A stretch of DNA of 64,000 bases from Brienomyrus brachyistius. Its lineage: Eukaryota > Chordata > Actinopteri > Osteoglossiformes > Mormyridae. How positions within the stretch are numbered: the first letter of the stretch is position 1; the number at the start of each line of letters is the position of its first letter. A model generated the notes under the pieces. That model was not told where the DNA came from. It searched no databases and worked only from the letters and a program-made list of their open reading frames with translations. This document shows, in pieces, positions 47,510 to 57,857 of this stretch. The stretch lies in NCBI RefSeq assembly GCF_023856365.1, contig NW_026042433.1, positions 248,001-312,000 of the forward strand. Reading direction: 5' to 3'. The position numbers were made by a program, and so were the translations under genes.

Positions 47510-48337
47510 TGTTAGAGAAATATGTACTTTTTTTATTATCATTTTGCTAGACGCTTGGAAACAACACCCTGCCGCAGCTTGATCTTAATTGAGCAATAAC
47601 ACGTCTCAAGAACTGTCGCTTGAATATTTCCACCCCATATATGGTGACAAACAATGTTCAATGTCAGTTGCATATCCTGTTTGTGTACCTCAATAAAAGA
47701 CACTGCGAGGGGAGTTCCTTTTTCGAAGTTGGCCGAGTTCGACTGAGAGGCTGACACCTCGAGGTCAGGACCGGGCTTCCCTTTGTAAGGAAAAGTGGTA
47801 AAAATGTCCCAAGGTTCTTGGTTGATCATTTGAATGCAGACAATGTTAGGAATTTATGATCATGGGGGAAGCCAGGGAGAGAATGGGGGTTCCAGTTGGC
47901 ACCACTAGGGTGATAAGGATAAGATAAGGTGATAAGAATTTAATTACAATGATCATAAAAGTCTCTACCCTGTTCTGTCCTGTCCCCGTCTCAGGATCCT
48001 CACACTCCAGGGGGTCACTCTTTATATGTAAATTCACTCACAACACCTACACACAACACCTTGGTGGGGAGGGCCTTTTTGGGTATAAAGGGGGGTGAAG
48101 AACTGTCTTCAATTTGTGTCTGAGCTGCCTTTCAGTACCCGGTGTGTCTCTACACTGTATTACATTGTATTATTTTTGCTGTTCAATAAACCATCATTTT
48201 GCTGAAACTGCGGAGACTCTGCAAGTGGATTCCCTACACCTTGCAGCAAGTAAAACGTCATCACAGCTGTCTGTGTTGTTCTGTGTTCAGAGACTGGTTT
48301 GTTTCCAGCGCATCTTCAGAAGAAGATAACCCTAACA
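47510..48337 (+). mobile_element. Solo LTR, right-arm copy
   Basis: Mirror of 3,303-4,130. Target duplications TATCT lie at 47,505-47,509 and 48,338-48,342. TATAAA is at 48,084-48,089 and AATAAA at 48,185-48,190, in the expected promoter-then-polyA order on the plus strand. It is flanked by the same split LINE (46,960-47,509 and 48,338-48,929). Confidence 0.85.
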
Positions 48338-48929
48338 TATCTCTCCCCTCCATCACGGATATTCACACCACACACTGCATCCGCAAAGCCACCACCATTG
48401 TGGATGACCCCACCCACCCCTCACATTATCGTTTCACCCTCCTGCCTTCTGGAAATAGGTCCCGGAGCATTCGGGCCTTTACAGCCAGACTCAAACAGCT
48501 TTATCCCCCATGCCGTCAGACTACTGAACTCTCAGGGACTAATCTGATACCACACACACATACACTCATTAACACACTTTATTATTTAACTACTATTTTT
48601 TTATCTTATTGTAGCCATGTTTACAGTTACTTTTATTTATTTTTATTGCTACCTCATTGCACAACCAAACTGCACCTTATCAGTATTGGGTTTACTGTGC
48701 TGTTTGTGCTCGTTGGTGTCAGTTGTCCTCTCTTTTTGCACTGTCCTGCAATGTTTGCACAGTTTTTGCTCATTATGCACCATACAGTATGTTGCTAGGT
48801 TGGTATGTGTTAGTCTTGTGTTAATTTAAGTAGCACCTTGGTCCGAGGGAAACAGTTTCTTTTGTAACTGTACTATACTCAACTGTGTAAAGTTAAAAAT
48901 AACATTAAAGACCTACTTGACTTGACTTT
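48338..48929 (+). mobile_element. Split LINE part 2, right-arm copy
   Basis: Mirror of 2,711-3,302: C-terminal LLPSGNRSRSIRAF block followed by the 3' tail. Confidence 0.72.
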
Positions 48930-49705
48930 TACTGATAACAGGTGCTAAAGTGAAGTGACTTGCTTCTGGGAAAGATCTCCAGCTGAAATTCTCTACAACA
49001 ATTATGGGAGAAATATGGGAAGGACGCGGCGTCAGACCTGCCCCAGTGGGACGAATGTGGTTTTCCTAGAAACAGCAGCTTCAGTCCCAATCAGATAAGC
49101 CAGATGCGTTTGAAATTAGAGGAACAGGATCAGACTGGTTGCTCAGGTATTAATGTGGTAGAACTAAAACGGAGACAAATTGGAAGGTGTTTCAATTGTG
49201 GGAAAATGAGACAAAGCAGGCAGAGGAGATGCGGGTGGCAAAAAAGCATGAGATAAGGAATGCAGAGAATGTGGATGAGGGTGAGACTCCTGTGAAAACT
49301 GTGTATTGAAAATTAGGGCCACAGTATTGTCATCCATCCTGTCAGGGTATGTGGAAATACACTGAGGGTAAATGGCCTAATGCAGGAAGTGTCTTAATCC
49401 TATAACATCCAGCTGATTCAGGCTGTTGGGACAGTGTGGGACTGCACTCTTCTGGCTGGGACCTCGAATAAATGAATGAATGTTACATGTATACAGCCCT
49501 TTTCTAAGATACACAAAGAGCTTTACAGAGGCAATGGGGAGCCACTTCAACCCAAAGGTGAGGCAGCAGGAGAGGGGGCCCAGGCAGAGAGAACAGCCAA
49601 CAAGAGGGGTGCTTCCACAGACAGGACGGGGGCCCCGGCAGACCAACGCTGACGACTCCTGGGACCAAGTCAACAGAGCAGCTGTTGTCATTGTGACTCA
49701 CCCTC

Positions 49706-49991
49706 ATACATCCATCCATCCATTGTCCAAACCGTTTATCCTACTGGGTCGCGGGGGGTCCGGAGCCTATCCTGCAAACAATGGGCACAAGGCAGGGAAC
49801 AACCCAGGATGGGGGCCAGCCCATCGGAGGGCACATTCACACACCATTCACACACACATGCACTCCTACGGCCAATTTAGCAAGAGAGAACATGCAAACT
49901 CCACACACACATGTGACCCAGGCAGAGACTCAAACCGGGGTCCCAGAAGTGTGAGGCAACAGTGCTAACCGCTGCACCACCATGCCGCCCC
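49706..49991 (-). mobile_element. SINE-like repeat, right-arm copy
   Basis: Mirror of 1,640-1,930. It differs by about 10 bp in the GTGTGTGAATG tract, which is shorter here. Confidence 0.75.
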
Positions 49992-50201
49992 ACTGTTGGT
50001 TACATGTGTACATATTTTGTCTGATCTCTTCACCACCAGGTGGCAATATAGCAGCTCCAGAGTTGTTGATGGCTAGAGTAAAAATAAAAACACAGTAGCA
50101 CAGAGGTGTAGCTAAAAATTCTGGGCCCCTGACAGAATGTCACCTTGCGCCCCTCTATCGAATTTTACATACTGGGAGAGAGATTTGTTGAGCCATCTTC
50201 C

Positions 50202-51149
50202 AATCTAATCCAATCCAGCTTTATTTAAAAAGCACTTTAAACAACCTTATCGACCAAAGTGCTGCACAAAGGAATAAATAAAAATATTCACAAACTTAAA
50301 AACGAATTAAAATAAATTTAATAAAAACCAAAACATTAAATGTAAGTAAATGGCCATTAATAAAATAAAAATATTATATTAATAATTATTTATGAATATA
50401 TAAAAATTTATATTAATAAAGAAAAGGCTAAGATTGAAATAAAATTTACTATTAAAGTTAATATCTCACAAGGTGTCCAAGGAGAAGAGATGAGTTTTAA
50501 AAAGAGATTTAAAGATTTAAAGAGAAGAGGCCTCTCTAATGTGAAAAGGCAAATCATTCCACATTTTAGGAGCTGCGAATGCAAAAGCTCGATCCCCTCT
50601 AAGCTCACGCTGAGTCTTAGGAACCATCAGGAGCAGCTGATCAGCTGACCTGAGAGAGCAGGTGGGGGTGTAAGGGTGAAGCAGCTCACAGAGGTCAGGT
50701 GGAGCAAGACCCTTGAGGGCTTTAAAAGCAAATAACAGAATTTTAAAATGAATCCTAAAATGTACGGGCAGCCAGTGGAGTGAGTCTAAAATGGGGGAGA
50801 CATGCTCATATTTCCATGTGCGGCAGTATTTTGAACCTTCTGGAGGTGAACAATAGTGGAGCCTCTAACCCCAACATAGAGGGCGTTACAGTGGTCCAAA
50901 CTAGTACCGACAAAAGAGTGGATTACTGTCTCAAAGTGCTGCTTAGAAAGAATTGGCTTTATTTTGGCCAACTGCCTCAATTGTAAAAAGCTTGACTTGA
51001 CAACTGATCTTATCTGCGTGTCAAACTTAAGGTTGGTGTCGACTTTAACCCCTAGGTGTGTGATGACTGGTTTACAATATTGTTCCAAGGAACCTAAAAT
51101 TACAGTGGAGGTCAGAGGAGTGGAGTTACCAAAAACCAACACTTCTGTC
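50202..51149 (-). mobile_element. L2-like LINE 3' remnant, right-arm copy
   Basis: Mirror image of the element at 485-1432, with the same frame break and the same RT C-terminal motifs. It belongs to the inverted duplication and is not a separate insertion. Confidence 0.75.
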
Positions 51150-51636
51150 CATTACCTCCCCACTTCCTTGTTAGTTACATTATTTGTTCTGCATTACTGT
51201 ACTGCTTTGGAGCCTTTTGATATTAAGGTGAATAACACAGTGAAAAAAGAGACAGATGCATTGACAGCAGTTGTGGCCACACTTTGGACTGGGAGTGTAA
51301 GAGCAAAGGAAACTGAATCCACTATGTTCTGTCCTGTAAATTTTTATTAAACAACACATGACACACATACGAGTCCTGTTTTAACTTTCAGGGCTGATGG
51401 TCTGCAGCCTGGCTTGTGGTCTACAGTGCAGCGCAGGTGCAGTCACTGTGCTGAGCCCGGCGTTATAGTAATGATGCAGCCTTTCACACTGACCAGTGAG
51501 AAATAACCTTGAAAATGACTGTGCTCTTTGTGGTTCTCCTTTTGGAAACATCTTACCACCAAGCAACAGACATTTGACAACAGACTTCTACTCATCAATT
51601 ATCAGAAATGTCATGCAGTAATCAGAGGTTAGACGG

Positions 51637-52156
51637 AAAAAATGACTTTTGTATTTTTCATCTTTTATCTTGGAGCAAACAGTTTTAATTGATGTACATG
51701 AGAGTAAATGGTGAATCAGTTTATTTGCTTTCTAGCTTTCTAGCACTTGGCTACCCAACCATTCATCAGTATGTGACCACTGCCATCTGGCTGAGTAAGT
51801 CTACTGTAATACTATTATTACAGTAGTATTATTAGTATTATTATCAGCTTATTGTGAGAATGGGGTGTGGGAAAAATGTCTTAAATGCAGACTGGTTACG
51901 GTGATCAGGAGCTTACTAATGAAAATGAGAAGAGCAAAGGGTTTGAACATCATAGTGGTTCCACTTGTTTTGAATCAGCCAGTGAGAAACTGACAAAGGG
52001 ACCGGAAACAGGGAGGTACATGCTACAGAGCAGGCTGATCTGATTGGCTGTTCACACAGGTTTGCACGGCACTGCAGTGATTTACATTTTAATTTTTCTG
52101 GGTGTCTGTTAGCTTAACCCTAATAAATCAGTTTCACTTGTTGGATTTCCACTTAT
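51637..52156. other. Unassigned unique sequence just outside the palindrome
   Basis: Starts with GGAAAAAATGAC directly after the arm end and is not repeated on the left. No gene, LTR end or direct repeat is visible at the junction. Contains a short ATT-rich stretch at 51,810-51,845. Confidence 0.5.
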
Positions 52157-52445
52157 GGTCCAGCATGGTGGTGCAATGGTTAGCACTATTGCCTCACACT
52201 TCTGGGAGCTGGGTTTGAGTCACGGCCATAACACCATGTGTGTAAAGTTTGCATGTTCTTCCTGTGTTGTTGTGGGGTTTCCTCCAGGTTCTCTGGTTTC
52301 CCCCCCCCCCCCAGTCCAAAAACATACTGAGGCTAATTGGAGTTACCAAATTGCCTGTAGGTGTGACTGGTATCTGTGCCCTGCGATATGCTGGTGGCCC
52401 ATGCTGGGTTGTTCCTTGCCTCACACCCATATCCTCCAGGACAAT
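52157..52445 (+). mobile_element. Diverged SINE-like repeat
   Basis: GTCCAGCATGGTGGTGCAAT head, TTTGCATGTTCTTCCTGTG, a long C tract, AAAACATACTGAGGCTAATTGG and a short degraded tail without the TGGA tract. Older copy of the family at 6,902. Confidence 0.7.
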
Positions 52446-52567
52446 GTACGCTACTGTAATACAGAATTGAGATCTTGCAAGTACAAGTATGAGTACGTTG
52501 GAGGGCACGTCAGAGGCGGAAATGCTGTAGGTGACGTCAGACGCCGGAGACTTGGCGGAAAATCTGA

Positions 52568-53392
52568 ATGAACAGCGAGGGGAATTTGGAATCTCTTGTG
52601 GAATATATCGACTGGTACTTCAACATTATAGTCATGAAGAAGAACGCAGATGCATCTTCTCCAGCCAAAAGCGAGACACCGTCCTCCAAAAGAAGTTGCC
52701 CGGCAGACTCCCCTGGCACAGCATCGCCGACTGGTAAAGACTTTGCCGACAATCTGGATTCAATCGACAAACGATTGTCCAGCTTCGACGAGAGGTTGGC
52801 TCTCGTCGAGATTCTACATCAGGAATTCAAATCCCCGAGGGAATCTTTGGAATTCAACCAGCAGCAGGTGGAAACACTCGCTGCTGAAAACACCTCACTA
52901 TGGGACTCGGTTAAGTCTCTAACTGAAAATGTGACCCATCTAAATGAAGAAAATAAAAAAATAAAAGAGACTGTCGTCGATCTACAGGCCTGTAGCATGA
53001 GAAATAACCTGGTGTTTTCAGGCATCCCAGAATTACCGTCAAAACCTTTATCAAGAACCACCTGAAGCTTTCAGAGGACACTGAAAAACATCTGCTTTGA
53101 GAGAGTCCATCGGCTGGGAGCCAAGAGGCCTGGTGCACTGAGACCGTATCCTATTGTGGTTAAATTTGGATATTTTAAGCAGAAGGAGCAGGTGAAGAGC
53201 CGCGGCTGGGAGCTGAAAGGAACAGACTTTGTCGTAAACGACCAGTTCCCCAAAGAGATCCTGGAGCGACGCAAAGTTCTGTTCCCAATCCGACGCAACT
53301 TTATTTAGAAGGGTTCCCGAGCTCTCATCGCCGTAGACCAGCTCTACGTGGATGGGCAGCTGTACGGCGACCCCAGTACCACTCCCTGGTAG
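52568..53392 (+). pseudogene. LINE ORF1 (coiled coil plus RNA-binding domain), frameshifted
   Basis: N-terminal Ser/Lys-rich part, then a coiled coil (about residues 60-135, with LDSIDKRLSSFDERL and LAAENTSLWDSVKSL), then DLQACSMRNNLVFSGIPE, the start of the L1-type RRM. The frame shifts near 53,055. The C-terminal domain continues with RVHRLGAKRPGALRPYPIVV and KEILERRKVLFPIRR, with one in-frame stop near 53,306 and a terminal stop at 53,390. Known role: an RNA chaperone that packages LINE RNA. Confidence 0.8.
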
Positions 53393-53399
53393 CCAGCTT

Positions 53400-53516
53400 A
53401 AACTACAGGCAGACGTTTTATTACAAGAGACTCATAGACCTGCCAAAGGATGAACTTAAAACACCCGAGTTTCCCAATGTGTTCTCAGCCTGCTATAACT
53501 CTAGGCAAAGTGGGCA
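53400..53516 (+). pseudogene. LINE ORF2 endonuclease, N-terminal piece
   Basis: Reads LQADVLLQETHRPAKG with frame noise, then FPNVFSACYNSRQ. The LLQETH motif is the conserved glutamate-containing block of AP-type LINE endonucleases. The frame continues after the insertions with GVAILIHKNVNFTVL (53,947 and 54,463 onwards). Confidence 0.7.
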
Positions 53517-53520
53517 CTAG

Positions 53521-53745
53521 GGGGCAGCGTGTGGCTCAGTGGGCTAAGCCTGTATCCTTGTAATCAGAAGGTCGCAGGTTCGAACCCAGCCTCAGCACGT
53601 CTGTGGCTCCTTGAGCAAGACCCTTAACCCCCAGCTCCCTGGGCGCCACTATGAGTGGCAGCCCTTCGTGGTCAACTTACTCCACAAAGAGCAAGTTGAG
53701 GAGGCGTAAAGATTATTGATCCCCTGTAGGGAAATTAATAATAAA
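53521..53745 (+). mobile_element. tRNA-derived SINE inserted in the LINE
   Basis: The head has Pol III box A-like TGGCTCAGTGGGCTAAG and box B GGTTCGAACCC, followed by GCACGTCTGTGGCTCC, TTGAGCAAGACCCTTAACCC and a GGGAAATTAATAATAAATAA tail. It matches the SINE at 7,807. Its insertion split the LINE endonuclease; imperfect direct repeats (AAAGTGGGC... and AAAGAGGGG...) lie at about 53,507 and 53,945. Confidence 0.85.
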
Positions 53746-53748
53746 TAA

Positions 53749-53753
53749 ATAAC

Positions 53754-53848
<95 letters not shown>

Positions 53849-53888
53849 ATAATAATAATAATAAGTTATTATTATTATTATTATTATT

Positions 53889-53941
<53 letters not shown>

Positions 53942-53945
53942 AATA
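53749..53945. repeat. ATT/AAT trinucleotide array forming nested inverted repeats
   Basis: Blocks of TTA repeats switch to TAA repeats, twice in succession (ATT)n(AAT)n ATAAGT (ATT)n(AAT)n, ending with a short ATT block. It has grown from the A/T-rich tail of the SINE. Each switch makes a perfect hairpin-capable palindrome. Confidence 0.95.
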
Positions 53946-53969
53946 AAGAGGGGTAGCAATTCTAATACA

Positions 53970-54327
53970 TCTATCCACCCATCCATTTTTCAAAGCGCTT
54001 ATCCTACTGGGTCGTGGGGGGTCCGTAGCCTGTCCCAGAAGCAATGGGCAAGTGGCAGAGAACAACCCAGGATGGGGGGCCAGCCCATCGCAGGGCACAC
54101 TCACACACTATTCACTCTCACACGCACACCTAAGGGCAATTTAGCAACTCCAATTAGCCTCAGCATGTTTTTGGACACTGGGGGGAAACCGGAGTACCCG
54201 GAGGAAACCCCACGATGACATGGGGAGAACATTCAAACTTCACACACGTGACCCAGGCGGAGACTCGAACCTGGGTCACCCAGGTGTGAGGCAACAGTGC
54301 TAACCACTGCACCACCATGCCGCCCCC
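53970..54327 (-). mobile_element. SINE-like repeat in the LINE endonuclease
   Basis: Complete minus-strand copy (GGGGGCGGCATGGTGGTGC head to TGGATG tail). With the truncated copy at 54,366-54,462 it forms a unit flanked by the direct repeat ATTCTAATACAT (about 53,958-53,969 and 54,464-54,475), the probable target duplication within the LINE. Confidence 0.8.
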
Positions 54328-54365
54328 ATGGAACACCATAATACTCAAAATTAAATTAATAAAAA

Positions 54366-54462
54366 TATCCATCCATCCATCCATTTTCCAAACTGCTAAT
54401 CCTACTGGGCCGCAGGGGGTCCGGAGCAACAGTGCTAACCACTGCATCACCATGCCTCCCCA
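54366..54462 (-). mobile_element. Internally deleted SINE-like repeat (97 bp)
   Basis: Keeps both ends of the family (GGGGAGGCATGGTGATGCAG and GGTCCGG...TTTTCCAAA type tail with TGGATGGATGGA) but joins CGGAGC directly to AACAGTGC; about 260 bp of the middle are missing. Confidence 0.85.
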
Positions 54463-55073
54463 TTCTAATACATAAAAATGTCAATTTCACAGTACTCAAC
54501 ACAATTATAGATCCACAGGGTAGATTTATAATCATTAAATTATCTATACTTAACAAAAAGTTATGTATTGTTAATATATATGGTCCAAATGTTGATAACC
54601 CCTCATTCTTCCACGTTTTCTTTACCGCACTCTCTGAACACCAGGACTGCGCACTTGTTCTTGTGGGCGACCTCAACTTTGGACTAAATAAAGAAATGGA
54701 CAGGCTCAGTACAGCTGCTCAGCGCAATTGGGAATCCACAAACATAGTTAAACAGCACATGAGCGACTATGGACTTTGCGATGCATGGCGTTCTCTTCAC
54801 CCCACCCGTAGGGAATATACTTTCTTCTCACATGTCCATCACTCTTACTCTCATCTGGATTATTTCCTAGTCAGTAGCTCTCTGCTGAGTGACATTTCAG
54901 ACACAGAGATACACCCTATAGCTGTCAGCGATCATGCTCCTGTATCTTTAACCCTAATAAATAAGAAGGCCATTCCACCAAGTAGAAACTGGAGATTTAA
55001 TACATCATTGCTTAAAGATGGAGATTTTATTAACTATTTTAAAAAAAGAGTGGGCTTTATATTTAGACTATAA
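54463..55073 (+). pseudogene. LINE ORF2 endonuclease, main part
   Basis: Reads KLCIVNIYGPNVDNPSFF, VLVGDLNFGLNKEMDR, HSYSHLDYFLVSSSLL and AVSDHAPVSLTL. GDLNF, the S-x-LDYFL block and SDHAPV are the usual AP-endonuclease motifs (metal- and catalysis-related Asp, Asn and His). The frame is lost near 55,073, before the RT domain. Confidence 0.85.
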
Positions 55074-55203
55074 TGACCTGCCTGGAACATCAGCATCTGT
55101 TCTCTGGGAAGCAGGCAAAGCTGTGATGAGAGGTAAAATAATCTCATTCTCATCACATAAAAAGAAGAGAAAACAAGTGTATCCAGGACTTAGAAGAAAC
55201 CAT

Positions 55204-55335
55204 GTGTCACGGGAAGGTTCGGGTGGACAGGCGATCGTGCGGGCGGTGGTTCAGAAAACCAGGCTGACGAGCAGGATCGGGGTAATCGGGGTTTATTCGG
55301 GAAAGGGAGACACGGGAGACAAGCGAGGCTAGATA
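55204..55335 (-). repeat. Short TGTCACG-type segment inserted in the LINE
   Basis: GC-rich block starting TGTCACGGGAAGG and containing GGGGTTTATTCGGG, unlike the surrounding LINE. The start resembles the TGTCACG end of the proline-rich repeat family (46,474 onwards, read on the plus strand). LINE sequence appears to resume after about 55,335. No clear target duplication. Confidence 0.5.
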
Positions 55336-55479
55336 CGATCAGTTAAAAATAAATATGGAAAAAAACAACTATATGTGCTGTTAAAGACTGAAATGGGGAT
55401 ACAGTATATGACCCTGACAGAAAAAACAGCACTTTCAGGGACTTTTACAAATCTTTATATTCACCACAGATAAACCCAT

Positions 55480-56760
55480 CTAAAGACGAAATTGATCAGT
55501 TTCTTGATAGTATAACCCTTCCGAAATTATCAGACAATCAAGCGATGGCACTGGATTCTCCGCTGACACCAGGTGAACTCCAGGAAGCCCTGAACGGTAT
55601 GCCCAATAAAACGGCTCCAGGTCCAGATGGATTTCCAGCAGAATTCTATAAAGAATTCTGGACAATTCTGGCATCAACATTCTGCAGAATGTTGCAAGAA
55701 ACCAGGGAAAATGGTCGGCTACCACCAAATATGAATTCTGCAAACATTAGTCTCTTGCTAAAACCAGGCAAAGATCCTACAGTATCTACCAGCTATCGTC
55801 CAATATCCCTTATAAACGTTGACCTTAAAATAATCTGCAAAGCTCTCTCAAAAAGAATAGAGAAGTTAACCCCTCTCATAATTCATCCTGACCAAACTGG
55901 TTTCATAAGGGAGGCACTCATCAACAAATACACGTAGATTACTTAATCTAGACATAGACTATTCATGCAATAAAAACCTTCAAATTACAATACTGTCTCT
56001 AAATGCAGAAAAAGCATTCGATAGAGTTACAGTAACTGGAATTTTTTATTTGCAGCTTTATGCAAATTTGGTTTCAGAAACTCTTTCATAAACTGGTTAA
56101 AAATATTATATAGTTCACCAACAGCATGCGTCAGGACGAATGACTAAACATCCTCCAGTTTCTGTCTCAAGAGGGGCACCAGCCACGGATGTCCTCTATC
56201 CCCCTCATTGTTTGCGATTTTTATTGAACCACTAGCAGCAGCAATTAGACAGGCTACAGTGATTAAAGGCATTAAATGCAGGAATGTAGAACATAAGGTA
56301 AGACTTTATGCGGATGATGTGTTACTTTTTCTCCAGCATTCACAAACCACTCTTTCTGAGGTAATTACATTAATAAACTCTTTCTCAAGAGTCTCAGGTT
56401 ATTCGATAAACTGGTTAAAATCTACAGTTCTTCCAATTAATTGCTCCTTCCAGAATAATTCTTCCTCTCCACTGTAGTCTGGAGATATTAAATATTTAGG
56501 AATTAATGTTACACCTAGGCTGGCAGATTCAACTAAACTAGACCATTTCCCACTTTTAAAGAAAGTAGCGGATGATCTGGTTAGGTGGAAGTCCCTACCC
56601 ATATCACTTATGGGAAGGGATGCCTCAATAAAAATGATGGTTTTGCCAAGAACTAATTATTTATTTGCAATGATCCCGAGCAAAACATCACCTGACTGGT
56701 TTAGATCTCTGGACTCCGCTATCTTTCCAGAGGAATTCAGATGAACCCCCACGTATTAGC
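55480..56760 (+). pseudogene. LINE ORF2 reverse transcriptase, frameshifted
   Basis: Reads LQEALNGMPNKTAPGPDGFP, then ISLLLKPGKDP, SYRPISLINVDLKIICKALSKR and HPDQTGFI (RT fingers and palm). After a frameshift there is [17 protein letters not shown], then the catalytic [12 protein letters not shown] (YADD box at about 56,305) and [10 protein letters not shown]. Stops occur at 55,935 and 56,476. Enzyme role: target-primed reverse transcription; inactive here. Confidence 0.88.
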
Positions 56761-57572
56761 TTAGAAACACTGCAAAGGACTAAGGATAAAGGAGGACTAG
56801 ATCGGCCTAACTTTCACCACTATTTCTTTGCCAACAGGCTCCAAAACATCTCAGGGTGGTTAAAACATACCCTCTTAGATGAGCCTTGGCCAGACGTAGA
56901 ACAGGCACTATGCAATAAGATAGAGATTTCGGATTTACCATTCATTAGCTCAAACATCAAAACGACAGGAATGCTTCAAAAGCATCAGTATCAGCTCTTT
57001 TCTGACAGCGTGCTGGGAGTTTCTAAAAATGACTGAGTCTTCATTAATCCCATGCAAGCGTACTCCCATCTGGAACAACCCTGATGTACTACTAAACAAT
57101 AATTGATAAACTTCCCAGATTGGAGTTGTAAAGGTATTAAATACTTGGAACATATATTTGAAGGAATAGACTTTATTCCCTTTGACATATTAAACAATAT
57201 GGGATTAGCAAGAATAGATTTTTAGAATATCAACAAGTTAAATCTATAGTAAAAAAAAAAATAAGGTCTAATCAAATCAAATTACAAATACCGCAAAGTG
57301 TGGCAGAATTCCTTAATCTGAAACCCCCCAAATTACTGTCTAAAATATACAGGACACTTTCTAAAATGGATGACTCATTGCAACATGGGTGGAAGATCTA
57401 TCAGTCAGCTGGGACCACAATTTCTGGTCTAAGATATGTTTAAAAACCTATAAACTGATTAGAAATTCCAGTTTACAGTTAATACAATACAAAATCCTGC
57501 ATAGAGTGTGTAATATTCGTGCAGAAAATATTGCATAATTTGTTAGACACAGAATTGATTATTTAAATGATG

Positions 57573-57758
57573 TGTACGTGTTAAATAGAAGCTTTATGTT
57601 GATTGGTTAATGCACACGTGATCTGTTTATGCATACTCGCTGAGACTCAGTCGGAGTAGTTCTACCTGCCTGTACGGAGTACAACATAAACTCCGTGTCA
57701 TTCAATAAAGATTCTGCACAGCTATCCTGCCGTAATTCTTTATAAACAAGACAAAACA
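57573..57758 (+). mobile_element. Short LTR (about 186 bp) of a mag-like Ty3/gypsy element
   Basis: Candidate LTR from TGTACGTG to AAGACAAAACA with AATAAA at 57,704-57,709. It is followed directly by TGGTGCGAGAG (57,759-57,769), a likely primer-binding site. A gag-like ATG follows at 57,793. The left boundary is by analogy only, as no second LTR or target duplication is visible. Confidence 0.6.
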
Positions 57759-57792
57759 TGGTGCGAGAGTAAAAGTGAATCACACGGACACA

Positions 57793-57857
57793 ATGGACGT
57801 CGCTGGTGTTCCGTCGCCCCGCATGGACAAAACAGACAAACAAGACAAAACAGCATA
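57793..57857 (+). pseudogene. Truncated gag start of the mag-like element
   Basis: ATG at 57,793 gives MDVAGVPSPRMD, which resembles the first residues of mag-lineage gag proteins in fish. The reading then changes to a Lys/Asp-rich stretch and stops at about 57,855-57,857. All further gag and pol is missing. Confidence 0.5.

Larger units (their letters stand above)
26781..51636 (-). repeat. Right arm of the inverted duplication
   Basis: Reverse complement of bases 1-25,004, with long stretches of complete identity. Seen differences include a single copy of the 142-bp repeat that is doubled on the left, 6 extra bases in the gag fragment near 45,770, different lengths of the TA, TGGA and G tracts, a changed stretch at 51,260-51,280, and scattered substitutions. 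The sharp end at 51,636, next to unrelated sequence, is the only arm boundary inside the window. Confidence 0.97.
52500..57540 (+). mobile_element. L1/Tx1-type LINE, nearly full length but broken and interrupted
   Basis: ORF1 (52,568-53,392), the endonuclease start (53,400-53,516), endonuclease remainder (54,463-55,073), reverse transcriptase (55,480-56,760) and C-terminal part (to about 57,540) occur in the expected order on one strand. It is interrupted by SINE insertions at 53,517-54,462 and a short foreign segment at 55,204-55,335. Several frameshifts and stops make it inactive. The ORF1 plus AP-endonuclease layout fits the L1/Tx1 group. Confidence 0.85.

Noticed and set aside
53521..53600. 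tRNA gene
   Set aside because: Box A and box B are present but there is no full cloverleaf, and a SINE body and tail follow.
53735..54104. ORFs of poly-Ile/Asn/Leu/Tyr
   Set aside because: Read-through of the ATT trinucleotide array.
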